Positions 26,005 to 35,471 of a stretch of 62,837 bases of DNA are shown here, piece by piece (the stretch's first letter is position 1; each line of letters opens with the position of its first letter). The stretch is from Sabulitectum sp964604135. GTDB taxonomy: Bacteria; Fermentibacterota; Fermentibacteria; Fermentibacterales; JCC-6. Under the pieces are notes generated by a model. The model ran no database searches. It saw nothing but the letters and a program-made list of their open reading frames with translations, and had not been told where the DNA came from. Made by a program: the position numbers and the translations under genes. The stretch lies in NCBI GenBank assembly GCA_964604135.1, contig CAZRXU010000003.1, forward strand, positions 1 to 62,837, written 5' to 3'.

Positions 26005-27852
26005 ATGTTAACCTGGTTCAGAAACAATGCAAAGATATTCCTTATCGCCGTCGTTGTCATCTTCGTTGGCATGATTTTTTTCCAGTGGGGGCTGGGAGGT
26101 GTCCAGAACATTGAAGTTGACAAGCTTGTTGTTGGTACTGTAAACGGAACAGGGCTTCAACCCGCATCATACGACGCTGTCCGCGATGAAGTTTACAACA
26201 ACATGAAAAGTCAGATGCAGCAGATGGGAGACCCTGATCCGGAAAACCACCTTGCACTGATGTTCAACGACATAAACAACTCTGCCTTTGATATTCTGGT
26301 TGACAGAACGCTTCAGAATGAATACCTGAAGCAGCTGGGGTGGGAACCGGTAAAGCCTTCAATTGCACAGGCTCTTCTTAAAACCCAACTCCAGATATTT
26401 GGTATTGAAGATCCCGATGGTTACATGAAAGAATACGAAAATGACCCCAATTACAGATCAACCCTGTACCAGTTGATTGCCCAGGCAGACAGGGCCATGT
26501 TTGGAGCCGCAGTTTCCCTGGAAAACATAATATCGGCAAACGAGGTCGAGTTTCTCCTGCAGGATGCTATGACATCGGTTTCTGCAAGATACATCCCGTT
26601 CAACTCTTCTCCTGAGATTCCATCACAAGATGAGCTTGAAGAGTTCTACAATGCAAACACTGATCTCTTTGTGTCATCTCCCGGAGCAACGATAAGATAC
26701 GCCACATTCTCTATTCAACCAACGCAGGAAGATATAGAAGCAACCCTTGCCATGGTCGATTCTCTTGCCCTAAGCGGTACAGGAATGCCAGATACTTTCT
26801 CGGTCACCAGAGCCCAGCTTGCCGGGTTCTCGGGCTGGAATATTGATCTCTCCACCGGTGACCTGTCGGAACCTTTTCTTGCGGCTTCCATGAATCAGAC
26901 TTCAATGATGGCCGGGCATTCCGTGGAACTGCTCTCTGTGAACAGTACAGTTGAAGACACCACAGAAGGAAGTGATACTCTTACACTTGTTCACTGGGAA
27001 ATACCTCTGTTCCCCGGCTACAGAACTGTGAGAGAAGCTTTCTGGGATCTTGAGGAAAACGCCGAATCAATTCTTGTTACAGAAAGCCCAGTCTACGATC
27101 AGCAGTCTCTGGTCGACTACGGCGAAATTGCAATAAGCATAGAGACTACACCGTCGGCTACTGTTCCCCAGGCCCTGATCTCTTTTGCCACTGATTCCAT
27201 CTGGACAGACACTATTGGACCTGTATTCTATGTACCCAGTCTTACCACGGGATACCCCGCCCTCATGGTAGCAAGAAAGCTTGAAGAAATTCAAGGAGGG
27301 CAGTTAAGCCTTCAAGAAGCTCTGGACAGCAATGCAATACTGCTTGAGCTCTACACACAGAGGCAGCAGGATGAATCCTTTGCCATGGCTTCCAGTGCTC
27401 TGTCCGGCATTGAAAGCAGCGGGCTAAGCCTTGATGAATGGGCTGCAGCAGAATCTCTTGAGATTTATGACACGCAGCAGTTCAACCCGGTATCGGTAAG
27501 GCAGTGGGCCGGGTCTGAACAGTCTGCATACCGGGGTCTTCTCGGATGCAAAGACTTCGCTGATGTCTCTCTTCTTGCAGACGAATTCACTGTTCAAGGT
27601 CCGTTCAGCAACAATGGAGTAACCTATCTTGCAGAAATCATCAGCCGCACTGACGCGCAGATTCCTGAAAACAGATCACAGCTTGCAGGTTTCTATCTCT
27701 CGGTTCAAAACAGCCATAACCAGGTTTTCTTCGGCAGACTGATGGCATCCCTGCGTAGCAACGCTGACATACAGGATCAGAGAGGCCAGTACTACAACAC
27801 CATGGACTCTCTCAGAGCAGACTACGCTGCCACCCACGAAGCCCAGCAGTAA
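26005..27852 (+). CDS. Membrane-anchored PpiD/SurA-like peptidyl-prolyl isomerase (periplasmic folding factor)
   Basis: 615 residues from ATG 26005, which has GAGGGG in front and gives MLTWFRNNAKIFLIAVVVIF, a PpiD-type cytoplasmic tail plus single membrane helix; the upstream start at 25951 adds 18 unlikely residues. Residues about 40-220 are a SurA_N-like chaperone region (VNGTGLQPASYDAVRDEVYN, ILVDRTLQNEYLKQLGW). The middle (ATIRYATFSIQPTQEDIEAT ... LAGFSGWNIDLSTGDLSEPF) corresponds to a parvulin domain but is diverged and may lack isomerase activity. Expected role is assisting newly exported proteins, of which this window encodes many. A strong hairpin follows. Confidence 0.82.
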   Translation: MLTWFRNNAKIFLIAVVVIFVGMIFFQWGLGGVQNIEVDKLVVGTVNGTGLQPASYDAVRDEVYNNMKSQMQQMGDPDPENHLALMFNDINNSAFDILVDRTLQNEYLKQLGWEPVKPSIAQALLKTQLQIFGIEDPDGYMKEYENDPNYRSTLYQLIAQADRAMFGAAVSLENIISANEVEFLLQDAMTSVSARYIPFNSSPEIPSQDELEEFYNANTDLFVSSPGATIRYATFSIQPTQEDIEATLAMVDSLALSGTGMPDTFSVTRAQLAGFSGWNIDLSTGDLSEPFLAASMNQTSMMAGHSVELLSVNSTVEDTTEGSDTLTLVHWEIPLFPGYRTVREAFWDLEENAESILVTESPVYDQQSLVDYGEIAISIETTPSATVPQALISFATDSIWTDTIGPVFYVPSLTTGYPALMVARKLEEIQGGQLSLQEALDSNAILLELYTQRQQDESFAMASSALSGIESSGLSLDEWAAAESLEIYDTQQFNPVSVRQWAGSEQSAYRGLLGCKDFADVSLLADEFTVQGPFSNNGVTYLAEIISRTDAQIPENRSQLAGFYLSVQNSHNQVFFGRLMASLRSNADIQDQRGQYYNTMDSLRADYAATHEAQQ

Positions 27853-27877
27853 TCCTGCGAATACAATTCCATTCGAT

Positions 27878-27903
27878 AAGCCCCTGCCAAAAGGCGGGGG
27901 CTT
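27878..27903. terminator. Bidirectional hairpin terminator
   Basis: An 11-bp stem (AAGCCCCTGCC with GGCGGGGGCTT, one T-G pair) around an AAAA loop between the convergent PpiD-like gene and the FecCD-type permease gene. The U-tract is short in both directions. Confidence 0.7.
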
Positions 27904-27927
27904 CTTGCAACAGTGTTCGGTTGCAAA

Positions 27928-28887
27928 CTAAAGACGGGGCTTCCTTATCAGCAAATACAGAAAGAAAGGTCCGCCGAGGAGAGACAGAATAACGCCAATA
28001 GGGAGTTCGGCGGGGGTTACAACTACCCTCGATAATATGTCTGCCCAGATCATCAGAACAGCTCCGCCAAGGGCTGATAGTGGAAGAAGCCTTCTGTAAT
28101 CACCGCCAACAAGCCGCCTTACCGTGTGTGGAACGATCAGCCCTACAAAACCCACAGGCCCCACTGCTCCCACAGCCCCTCCTGCAAGAACCGCAGCGGT
28201 AACAAGAAGGAAAAACCTTTCACGAACAGTGTTTACACCCCGTGACTCGGCCACCTCTGTTCCAGTAAGAAACTGGTTGAGCGTACCGGTTTTCATCATG
28301 GCGGGAATCATTCCAACAACCAGGAATGGAGCAAGAAACAATATTCTTGTGTATCCCGCCACTGCCAGGTCACCCATCATCCATCTTACAATCTCCACCA
28401 GACGGGATGCAGGGCTCATGTACTCAATCAGCAGCAGAACAGAGGCCCCTAGAAGGTTCACAGTTACACCTGCCAGGATCAGGTTGGAATGATCCCGTGA
28501 GCCCCGACCGGCAAGAAACCAGGTAAGTGTTGAGGCAGCAAGAGCCCCGGCAGTACTGGACAGGTATACAAGAAACACAGGCATAGCAACACCGGACAGT
28601 ATGATAAACCCTGCTGTAACCCCTGCTCCGGCACTTATTCCCAATGTGTAGGGTGTAGCCAGCGGGTTTCTAAGCACAGCCTGAAGAATACACCCGGACA
28701 CAGCAAGGCTGGCACCGGCTGTAATTGCAAGAAGAATTCTTGGAAGCCTCAGGTACACTATCACCTGACTGGAAGCCTTCCACCCAAGCGGTCCTGTAAT
28801 CAAAGACAGTACAATACCAAAAGCGGCAAGAACCAACAGAACTCCCAGAGTTGTTTTCACGATGAGCCGCCGGGAAAAACAATCCAT
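27928..28887 (-). CDS. FecCD/BtuC-family ABC transporter permease
   Basis: 319 residues with about ten membrane helices, the import permease fold for vitamin B12, haem or Fe-siderophores. Hallmarks: YLRLPRILLAITAGASLAVS near the N-terminus, LRNPLATPYTLGISAGAG, VTVNLLGASVLLLIEYMSP, and the coupling region GAVGPVGFVGLIVPHTVRRL (GFVGLIVPH is the family signature). It overlaps the ATPase gene by 31 bases and ends a binding-protein/ATPase/permease trio on the minus strand. Substrate cannot be read from this subunit. Confidence 0.92.
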   Translation of the reverse strand: MDCFSRRLIVKTTLGVLLVLAAFGIVLSLITGPLGWKASSQVIVYLRLPRILLAITAGASLAVSGCILQAVLRNPLATPYTLGISAGAGVTAGFIILSGVAMPVFLVYLSSTAGALAASTLTWFLAGRGSRDHSNLILAGVTVNLLGASVLLLIEYMSPASRLVEIVRWMMGDLAVAGYTRILFLAPFLVVGMIPAMMKTGTLNQFLTGTEVAESRGVNTVRERFFLLVTAAVLAGGAVGAVGPVGFVGLIVPHTVRRLVGGDYRRLLPLSALGGAVLMIWADILSRVVVTPAELPIGVILSLLGGPFFLYLLIRKPRL

Positions 28888-29645
28888 CCGCTGTCTGGTG
28901 AACTTCGCTTTACTTCAATAGGCGTGTTGTACACTCTGGAAAGAAGATCTCCGGAACTGAATACAGCTTCTGGCTCCCCAAAGGCGAGAGACCTGCCTGC
29001 CGAAAGAAGCAGAACTCTGTTAAATGCGTTGCCGGACATCTCTATTCTGTGTGTGGTGGCCAGTATGATGATTCCAGTTGCCGCCAGATCAGAAAGAAGC
29101 TTCCACAACTGTGCGGCATGGCCGTAATCCAGTGACGAACCAGGCTCGTCAAGAAGAATAACATCAGTTTTCTGGGAAAGAACAGCAGCAAGATTCACCA
29201 GACGGCTCTCGCCGCCGGACATCTCATCTGTAAACTTCTGCGACAGATGACCTGCTCCAACCATCTCCAGAGCCTCCTGTGCTATTTCAATATCTTTCAC
29301 GGAATCATTCGACCATGCAGTTCTGTGTGGATACCTTCCCAGCAGAACGGTTTCAATGGCAGTAAGCCCTGTCGGAACAGGCGGGGACTGGGGAAGGTAG
29401 GCAATTCTCCGGGCTCTTTCGGTTCTTTTCATAGAGTGAATATCAACAGTGTCCAGAGCAACCAGACCTGAACTGTGAATTCCGGGAAAGCACAAAATAC
29501 CTTTCAGAAGCGTGCTTTTCCCGCTGCCGTTGGGTCCAATTACTGCGGTTACGCTTCCCTCTGCAATTTCCATAAATACACCGGAAACTGCGGTGGAATC
29601 TGCACTGTAGCCCACACTCAGATTCTTTACTGTCAGTTCAGGCAC
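28857..29645 (-). CDS. ABC transporter ATP-binding protein (BtuD/FecE type)
   Basis: 262 residues. Walker A is IGPNGSGKSTLLKGI (about residues 36-50), the Q-loop is IAYLPQSPP, the ABC signature is MSGGESRLVNLA, Walker B plus glutamate is DVILLDEPGSSLD, and the switch histidine is in ATTHR. These order and spacing features match ATPases of FecCD-type importers. It overlaps the binding-protein gene by 13 bases and the permease gene by 31, so the three are translated from one transcript. Confidence 0.93.
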   Translation of the reverse strand: MPELTVKNLSVGYSADSTAVSGVFMEIAEGSVTAVIGPNGSGKSTLLKGILCFPGIHSSGLVALDTVDIHSMKRTERARRIAYLPQSPPVPTGLTAIETVLLGRYPHRTAWSNDSVKDIEIAQEALEMVGAGHLSQKFTDEMSGGESRLVNLAAVLSQKTDVILLDEPGSSLDYGHAAQLWKLLSDLAATGIIILATTHRIEMSGNAFNRVLLLSAGRSLAFGEPEAVFSSGDLLSRVYNTPIEVKRSSPDSGWIVFPGGSS

Positions 29646-30478
29646 TGTGCTATTCCAACAATGAGCTCGTGCAGTCGAGCCCCTGGAACAAGTACATAAT
29701 CACCTGTAAGAACACGAACGTTGGTGTCTTCAAGCCCGCTTTCTCTCCAGAGATCAAGGTTCGTTTCTCCGGTATGGTAGGGGTCCATAATTACAATGCG
29801 GTCGGGGGCCAGAGACAGTATGCCCTCTACGGATACCGCGGGATAACTGCCAGCTTCCGGAGCTGCTGTTACACAGCCCATACCGCTTATGATATCGGCG
29901 AAAAAGGTTCCCTGTCCCGCTACTGTTGCTGAACCGTCTGCATCAAGGAATACAACAATCATTACCCGAAGAGAATCCTGTGCCAGAATACTGTAAAGAG
30001 AATCAAGCGTTGTTTCTATCTCTTCTCTGAAACCGCCGAAGTCTGCCTCGGGATACAGGTTTTCAATGGTGTCACAGGAGCTGTACACATCAGCAAGTCT
30101 GTCGAATGAATACTGATAATAAGGAATACCAAGGCGCCCTGAAAGATCCTTCAGAGACTGATTGGTTCCAATAACATGAATCGAGGTTGCCCCCAGTGCT
30201 GTTATCATCTCCATTGAAGGCGTAAGGAAATCTCCCACCACAGCAAGATCCTGCACTTCCGGGGGCCATGTGGAAAACCGGTCTACTCCGGCAACTCTGT
30301 TCCATGCTCCCGACACAAAAAACATTTCAGTAAGTGACGGCCCGAACACAACTGCAGCTGTATCCTGGCTGGTGAGTTCTTCCTGAGATGTGTTTTGCTC
30401 GCTTTGTTCACTGCAGCCACTCAGTAACATCAAAATCGCGGAAACCGTCGCGAAGTGCTTTAATAGATGCCTTTTCAA
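29633..30478 (-). CDS. BtuF-like periplasmic substrate-binding lipoprotein
   Basis: About 281 residues from a TTG at 30478 (AAAGGA upstream), which gives LKRHLLKHFATVSAILMLLSGC, a lipoprotein signal; ATG 30520 would give a longer N-region. The mature part has the class III binding-protein layout: PSLTEMFFVSGAWNRVAGVD, FSTWPPEVQDLAVVGDF, PSMEMITALGATSIHVIGTN, a long connecting helix, and LAPDRIVIMDP in the second lobe. The PSLTE...VGVD-type start and PPEV segment resemble BtuF (cobalamin), but haem or siderophore ligands remain possible. The 5' end overlaps the sigma-factor gene by about 70 bases. Confidence 0.85.
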   Translation of the reverse strand: MKRHLLKHFATVSAILMLLSGCSEQSEQNTSQEELTSQDTAAVVFGPSLTEMFFVSGAWNRVAGVDRFSTWPPEVQDLAVVGDFLTPSMEMITALGATSIHVIGTNQSLKDLSGRLGIPYYQYSFDRLADVYSSCDTIENLYPEADFGGFREEIETTLDSLYSILAQDSLRVMIVVFLDADGSATVAGQGTFFADIISGMGCVTAAPEAGSYPAVSVEGILSLAPDRIVIMDPYHTGETNLDLWRESGLEDTNVRVLTGDYVLVPGARLHELIVGIAQCLN

Positions 30479-31388
30479 TCTGTCTTGTCCTTTCCACAGA
30501 TAGCCCAAGAACTTCTGCAATCTCTGCCAGCCTATGTGTGTCGCCGTCGAGCAACCCGTAGCGCATTACAATAATGAACTTTGCCCTGCTGTCCAGTTTG
30601 CCGAGTGCATCTTCCACCATTTCGTTGAGTGGAATTGCTCCCGGATCCGGAACATCAGCAGCCAGCTGTTCTTCCAGAACAAGCCCTTTTTCTCCCACAG
30701 GAGTGTGTATGGAATCAACCACTTCAGAAAGACTTAGCAGAATAGACCAGTCCATCTGCCCGCCGGTCTCCGTCTCTATTTCGTGTGGTGCCGGGTATCT
30801 CCCTTCCGCAGCGGCAAAATCATCAATTATCTCTCTGAGGTATCTGCCCCTTCTAATAACATTGGCAGGTACCCGTACCAGCCTGTGCTGCCTCTCCAGC
30901 GCCAGAAGCACCTTCTTTCTGATACGGATAAGTGCATAGCTCAGGAACCCCTTGCTTCCGGAAAAGTCAAATCTTCTTACCGCGTCTAGAAGACCTACGC
31001 ATCCCTCCTGAACAAAATCCATTTCCTCCAGAGCGCCGGGGCTTCCTCTTGTGTACCGTCTGACGACGATAAGCACAAGACGAAGATTCCCCTCCACAAG
31101 CTCGGACTCGGCATCAAGAAGGGCATTGATGTTTTTGTTGGCTTCCTCTGTCAATACCGGATCTGTGATATTTTTCAGTTTCTGCCACAGTTTTTTCTGC
31201 ACCTGCGTCCAGTCTACCCTGCCTGTGTATTCCTTTTCCATATCCAGAAGTTTCAAAAGCTTCAGTCTGGTTCTTTTGATTGTTTCCGCCAGCTGCGATC
31301 TTCTTTCCCGCGTTGATACATCGGTTGTATCCACCACAGAACTGAATCTGTTTCTGGTGTCAAAAGCGACCTGTTTCTTACCGTTCAT
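30408..31388 (-). CDS. Sigma-70 family RNA polymerase sigma factor in the dnaG operon
   Basis: 326 residues with regions 2, 3 and 4: LVEGNLRLVLIVVRRYTRGS and MDFVQEGCVGLLDAVRRFDF (2.1-2.2), SKGFLSYALIRIRKKVLLAL (2.3-2.4), a region 3 segment, then region 4 with AKFIIVMRYGLLDGDTHRLA and the helix-turn-helix AEVLGLSVERTRQIEKASIK. Overlapping the end of dnaG by 11 bases, it occupies the position of rpoD in the classic dnaG-rpoD arrangement. However region 2.3-2.4 lacks the WW-x-RQA aromatic set used by housekeeping sigmas to melt the -10, and region 1.1 is absent. I therefore call it an alternative, possibly stress or envelope, sigma factor; specificity is unknown. Confidence 0.9.
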   Translation of the reverse strand: MNGKKQVAFDTRNRFSSVVDTTDVSTRERRSQLAETIKRTRLKLLKLLDMEKEYTGRVDWTQVQKKLWQKLKNITDPVLTEEANKNINALLDAESELVEGNLRLVLIVVRRYTRGSPGALEEMDFVQEGCVGLLDAVRRFDFSGSKGFLSYALIRIRKKVLLALERQHRLVRVPANVIRRGRYLREIIDDFAAAEGRYPAPHEIETETGGQMDWSILLSLSEVVDSIHTPVGEKGLVLEEQLAADVPDPGAIPLNEMVEDALGKLDSRAKFIIVMRYGLLDGDTHRLAEIAEVLGLSVERTRQIEKASIKALRDGFRDFDVTEWLQ

Positions 31389-33090
31389 CTTCCGCTCTCA
31401 TGTCCACAAATTCCTCTAGAGCTATTGCCTTGCGCTCTGGATCCGAACTTGCAAGATCTTCCTGTAACCCCCTAAGCCTGGGGAGCTCTCTTCTTTTCCT
31501 TGTTATATCCCTCTTCAATTTCTGAACCTCCGGCAGTGGGACATTTTCCAGAACCCCTACGATATCTGCACAGTCGGCAGATAAATCCTCGGAAAGTTCA
31601 CCGATAACCACAGAAGTAAAACCAGTGCTGATCTGCTCTTTGAATGCGTCAAGAAGCCTGACAGCCCGATCTGTTGTTAAGTCACCAGCTCTCAGGAATT
31701 CTATAAAGTCACTGTTGTAAACCCCTCCTGCTGTGGCTACCTTCAGTATTACGGCATCTCCGCTTCCGAGACTATCTGTGCTCCGGCTGATATACCTGGT
31801 GCGATCTTCGGAACTCCTGATTTCATCACCCTTCTTTGCAAGGGCATCCCTGGAATAGCCGGTAAATTCTTCAACTTTCTTCTGAAGATCTTCTTCCACC
31901 AGTGGATTGGAAGATGAAACCGCCACCTCAAGAAGTCGTTCTGCCAGCCTCGTTCTGTTCGGCCCTTCCGGCAGTTTTCCATCGATAAGAGACACGCAAA
32001 ATGAAACAGGGTCATACGCAAAATTTAGAAGCTCCTCGAAAGCGTTCCTACCCCGGTTCTTCACAAAATCATCGGGATCCATTCCATCAGGCAGCCTGAT
32101 CACCAGAGGGTATGCTCCCTGAGCCAGCAGCTTTTCCGCTGCCTTTACGGCAGCTTTTCTGCCGGCTGAATCACCATCGTAGCAGATGTACTGTTTTTCC
32201 GCCATACCCATGAGATTTTTTGCCTGCTTTTCCGTAAGGGCGGTTCCACTGGTTGCAACAGTCTCAGAGTATCCTGCAGAGACAAGCCTTGCGTGGTCAA
32301 AATAACCCTCGACCAGAATAGCAATCCCCGATTGTCTTGCCTTCTTCTGTGCACTGCTGTACCCGTACAGAAAAGAACCCTTCCTGTAGATAACAGTTTC
32401 TGGACCATTCAGGTACTTTGGAACAGCATCTCCAAAACCCCTTGCCCCAAATGAAACAACTCTTCCCCTCCTGTCGTGAATGGGAAAGGTGAGTCGCTCT
32501 CTGAAACGATCGTATGGCTCTCCCCTGTCTGTAATAACAAGACCGGCATCACTCATAACTGAAACGGAATAACTAAGACTCCGAAGGTGTTTCAGAAGGG
32601 CGTTTCCCCCTGGTGCATACCCTATTCCTATTCCGGTTTCCTCCGGGTCTATGTCTCTTTTTTTAAGATAGTCTCTTGCCTTGCTTCCAGCAGGCCCGTT
32701 AAAGCACTTCCTGAAGAACTTCTGGGCATCATCAACAACATCAAACAGCCCCTTTGACAGCCCGGCGGATAACCTGCCGCCTCCTGAACCTTTCCTCAGG
32801 GTAATACCGGAGGCCTCTGCCAGTTCCTCCAGAACTTCCGGGAACTCCAGATTTTTTCGGGCCATAAGAAAATTGAACACATCTCCGCCAGCACCGCATC
32901 CAAAACACTTATAGGTTCCAGTCGCCGGAAAAACAATAAAACTGGGGGTTTTTTCTTTATGAAAAGGACACAACCCTTTCCATGTGTTACCTGACCTTTT
33001 TAACTCTACATACTGCTGAATAACAGACACTATATCTGTAGAACCCTTAACCAGCTCTACCTCATCGCTGTTGTACGCCACAGAATTCAC
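31378..33090 (-). CDS. dnaG: DNA primase
   Basis: Synthesises RNA primers at replication forks. 570 residues. The N-terminal CHC2 zinc domain is CPFHKEKTPSF...YKCFGCGAGGDVF (about residues 41-70); the catalytic core includes GYAPGGNALLKHL and RLTFPIHDRRGRVVSFGARG; the Toprim domain has LVEGYFDHARL, ICYDGDSAGRKAA and PDGMDPDDFVKNRG, holding the metal-binding Glu and Asp residues. The C-terminal helicase-binding region is shorter and diverged. The gene overlaps mutS2 by 4 bases and the sigma-factor gene by 11, so it is in the middle of a tightly packed transcript. Confidence 0.96.
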   Translation of the reverse strand: MNSVAYNSDEVELVKGSTDIVSVIQQYVELKRSGNTWKGLCPFHKEKTPSFIVFPATGTYKCFGCGAGGDVFNFLMARKNLEFPEVLEELAEASGITLRKGSGGGRLSAGLSKGLFDVVDDAQKFFRKCFNGPAGSKARDYLKKRDIDPEETGIGIGYAPGGNALLKHLRSLSYSVSVMSDAGLVITDRGEPYDRFRERLTFPIHDRRGRVVSFGARGFGDAVPKYLNGPETVIYRKGSFLYGYSSAQKKARQSGIAILVEGYFDHARLVSAGYSETVATSGTALTEKQAKNLMGMAEKQYICYDGDSAGRKAAVKAAEKLLAQGAYPLVIRLPDGMDPDDFVKNRGRNAFEELLNFAYDPVSFCVSLIDGKLPEGPNRTRLAERLLEVAVSSSNPLVEEDLQKKVEEFTGYSRDALAKKGDEIRSSEDRTRYISRSTDSLGSGDAVILKVATAGGVYNSDFIEFLRAGDLTTDRAVRLLDAFKEQISTGFTSVVIGELSEDLSADCADIVGVLENVPLPEVQKLKRDITRKRRELPRLRGLQEDLASSDPERKAIALEEFVDMRAEDER

Positions 33091-35420
33091 CCCCTGAGCA
33101 GTACTATAGATGCCCCGGCTCCACCCTCTTCAGGCGAAGCAATTGTCACGCTCTCAAGCCTTCTGTCATGTCTGAGCCAATGGGTTATTCCCTCCATCAG
33201 CCGACCCTTCCCGTGTACAACTCTGATTCTTTTCAGACCAACTGCAACACAATTATCCAGCTTTATATCAAGTTCGGCAATGGCTTCGTCAACTGTCATT
33301 CCAAGAAGATCAGCTTCCGGGCTTTCCTGTATTGTCTGATACTCCGAAGACCCTTTCCTTTCCTCCTGAGGAATGTCAATTTTAATGAGACCATTCAATT
33401 TCTTTTTTACAAGAACAGAACCAATTCTAACCATTGCTGTAGAGCGACCCGCCTTTTCCACAATGCCGGGAACGGACCACCCTTCAATCATTACACTGTC
33501 GCCTGTATGAATATCTGAAGCAATGCCTTCCAGCTCTGCATTGCTTCCAGCAGATCTTTCACTTGCAGCTTCCTCAGTTGCCAGCTCACTGAGCATTTTT
33601 CTTGCCTTCCGCCTGTCTGCCGGTGAAGGAGAGTTGGCAATGGAAACCATCAGGGAATCCGCTCTGGACTGGATGCTCTTCAGTGTCCGGGTTTTCTCTT
33701 CGTCTACTGCTGCTATTTTCTCCACCAGACTGGCTCTTGTCTCCCGGAGCTGTTTTTCCAGGTGTTTTCTGCTCTTTCTGGCGTGTGTTCTGTCCTCGGA
33801 AAGATTCTTTATTTCTGCCAGACGCTTTTCCTCCAGTTCCCTAAGGCTGGTAACAAGACTGTCAAGACTGAAGGAATCACCTGCGAGACTGGATGCCTTC
33901 TCCAGCATTCTTTCTGGAAAACCAGCCATAGCAGCAGCTTCAAGGGTACAAGACGCTCCCGGAATATCCGGTACAAACTTGAAACCAGGAGTGAGAGACT
34001 CTGGATTGAAAGACATTGATGCGTTGTAAAATCCCGGTTTTTCCCCGGCAAGCAGTTTTAACTGCCCCATGTGCGTACTTACCAGGCACCTGACACCTGA
34101 ATCAGCCAGTTCTTCAAGAAAAACAACAGCAAGTGCGGCACCTGTAACCGGATCTGTTCCAGCTGCCGGTTCGTCAATAACCGCCAGTGTTTCGGAATCA
34201 CCAGACACAAGAATATTTTTCTGTTCTGACAGCCGCGCAGAGTATGTGCTAAGATGCATGTCTATAGACTGATTGTCTCCCATTGAAACCATTACTCTGC
34301 GGAAAAACGGCATTGAAGACCCGGAACCTGCGTGAACACCAAGCCCGCATCTGGCACAGATTGAAGCAAGTGACAGAGCTTTGAGAAGAACGCTCTTTCC
34401 ACCGGCATTGGGCCCGCTGATAATAAGAACACGCCAGTCTTCAGTTAGCCTGACTCTGCTCTTTACCACCGAATCCGGGGACAAGAGCGGGTGTGCCAGG
34501 TTGTGCAGATCCATCTGCCCTTCATGTGGAAACACTGTGCTGAAGAAAGTGTGATACCTGGCTCTGGCAAACACTGCATCGAGCCCGCTGAGTATGGAAA
34601 TACCCCTCTTTATCTCTTCAAGTCTTTCCCGCACTGCCAGTGTTGCCTCGCGAAGTATTCTTCTCCGCTCCTGCTGGAGATCAAAAACAGCTTCCTGCAA
34701 CTCATTCCCCGCCTCAACCAGCTCTGCCGGTTCTATAAACAGAGTTGCCCCGCTTTCAGATCTGTCGTGAATCAGCCCCTTAACAAGTCCTCTTTTCCCA
34801 GAGAAAACTGGAAGAACATACCTTCCGGACCTCATTGTTGGCGGGGAATCCCGCAGAATTCCCTTCCCGGCCAGCCGCCCTGAGATTTTTGAAAGTTTTG
34901 ATGCGAGTGATGCTCGAAGACTCTGAATTTTCCGGGAAAGCTTCTTAAGTTGCGGAGATGCGTCTGCAGCCAGTTCCCCCTCTGAAGTGGTAATACGCAG
35001 CAGTTGCCTTGAAAGACCATCCAGAATTGGAATACCGCTGATCACAGAGTCAAGAATTCCCGATACGGTGCTGGAAACACTGTTTACTCTGTCTGAAAAC
35101 ACTTTCATGTCACAAAGCATTCCACCTGTTGACCTAAGATGGACAGGTTCAATAGCAACAACTCCGGTATCAAGCTCACTTACCGCATCTATAATACCCT
35201 GTAAGTTTGAAACAGGTGGTTCAACACCTGCGCTTAGAAGCTCTGCAGCGTGCAGGGTCTCATTCATAAGAACCCCGGCATCGGATCTGTTTTGCGAAGG
35301 AAGAAGCTGTGAAACAAGAATTCTTCCGGATCGACTGCCGGCATAATTCTGAACAACCTCCAGAATTCTGAAAAACTCAAGCCGGGAAAGATCCTGATTT
35401 TCAGTCACCAGCGCTGACAC
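33087..35420 (-). CDS. mutS2: MutS2 family ATPase/endonuclease
   Basis: 777 residues. MutS-type core ATPase with Walker A SGPNAGGKSVLL (about residue 333-344), SMGDNQSIDMHLSTYSAR, Walker B VIDEPAAGTDP and STHMGQLK. A long coiled coil (FSLDSLVTSLRELEEKRLAE onward) follows, and the C-terminal Smr nuclease domain has VAVGLKRIRVVHGKGRLMEG. No MutS mismatch-recognition domain, which separates it from MutS1. MutS2 proteins act on recombination intermediates or collided ribosomes. Overlaps dnaG by 4 bases and is 51 bp downstream of dnaJ. Confidence 0.95.
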   Translation of the reverse strand: MSALVTENQDLSRLEFFRILEVVQNYAGSRSGRILVSQLLPSQNRSDAGVLMNETLHAAELLSAGVEPPVSNLQGIIDAVSELDTGVVAIEPVHLRSTGGMLCDMKVFSDRVNSVSSTVSGILDSVISGIPILDGLSRQLLRITTSEGELAADASPQLKKLSRKIQSLRASLASKLSKISGRLAGKGILRDSPPTMRSGRYVLPVFSGKRGLVKGLIHDRSESGATLFIEPAELVEAGNELQEAVFDLQQERRRILREATLAVRERLEEIKRGISILSGLDAVFARARYHTFFSTVFPHEGQMDLHNLAHPLLSPDSVVKSRVRLTEDWRVLIISGPNAGGKSVLLKALSLASICARCGLGVHAGSGSSMPFFRRVMVSMGDNQSIDMHLSTYSARLSEQKNILVSGDSETLAVIDEPAAGTDPVTGAALAVVFLEELADSGVRCLVSTHMGQLKLLAGEKPGFYNASMSFNPESLTPGFKFVPDIPGASCTLEAAAMAGFPERMLEKASSLAGDSFSLDSLVTSLRELEEKRLAEIKNLSEDRTHARKSRKHLEKQLRETRASLVEKIAAVDEEKTRTLKSIQSRADSLMVSIANSPSPADRRKARKMLSELATEEAASERSAGSNAELEGIASDIHTGDSVMIEGWSVPGIVEKAGRSTAMVRIGSVLVKKKLNGLIKIDIPQEERKGSSEYQTIQESPEADLLGMTVDEAIAELDIKLDNCVAVGLKRIRVVHGKGRLMEGITHWLRHDRRLESVTIASPEEGGAGASIVLLRG

Positions 35421-35471
35421 AATCTATCTCCAGACCACTGCAGCCACCGGGAATTCGCTGGGCTTCAGATA

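Noticed and set aside
33523..34029. A 168-codon plus-strand frame opposite mutS2.
   Set aside because: Serine-rich shadow of the mutS2 coiled-coil and ATPase region; no ribosome site or domain.
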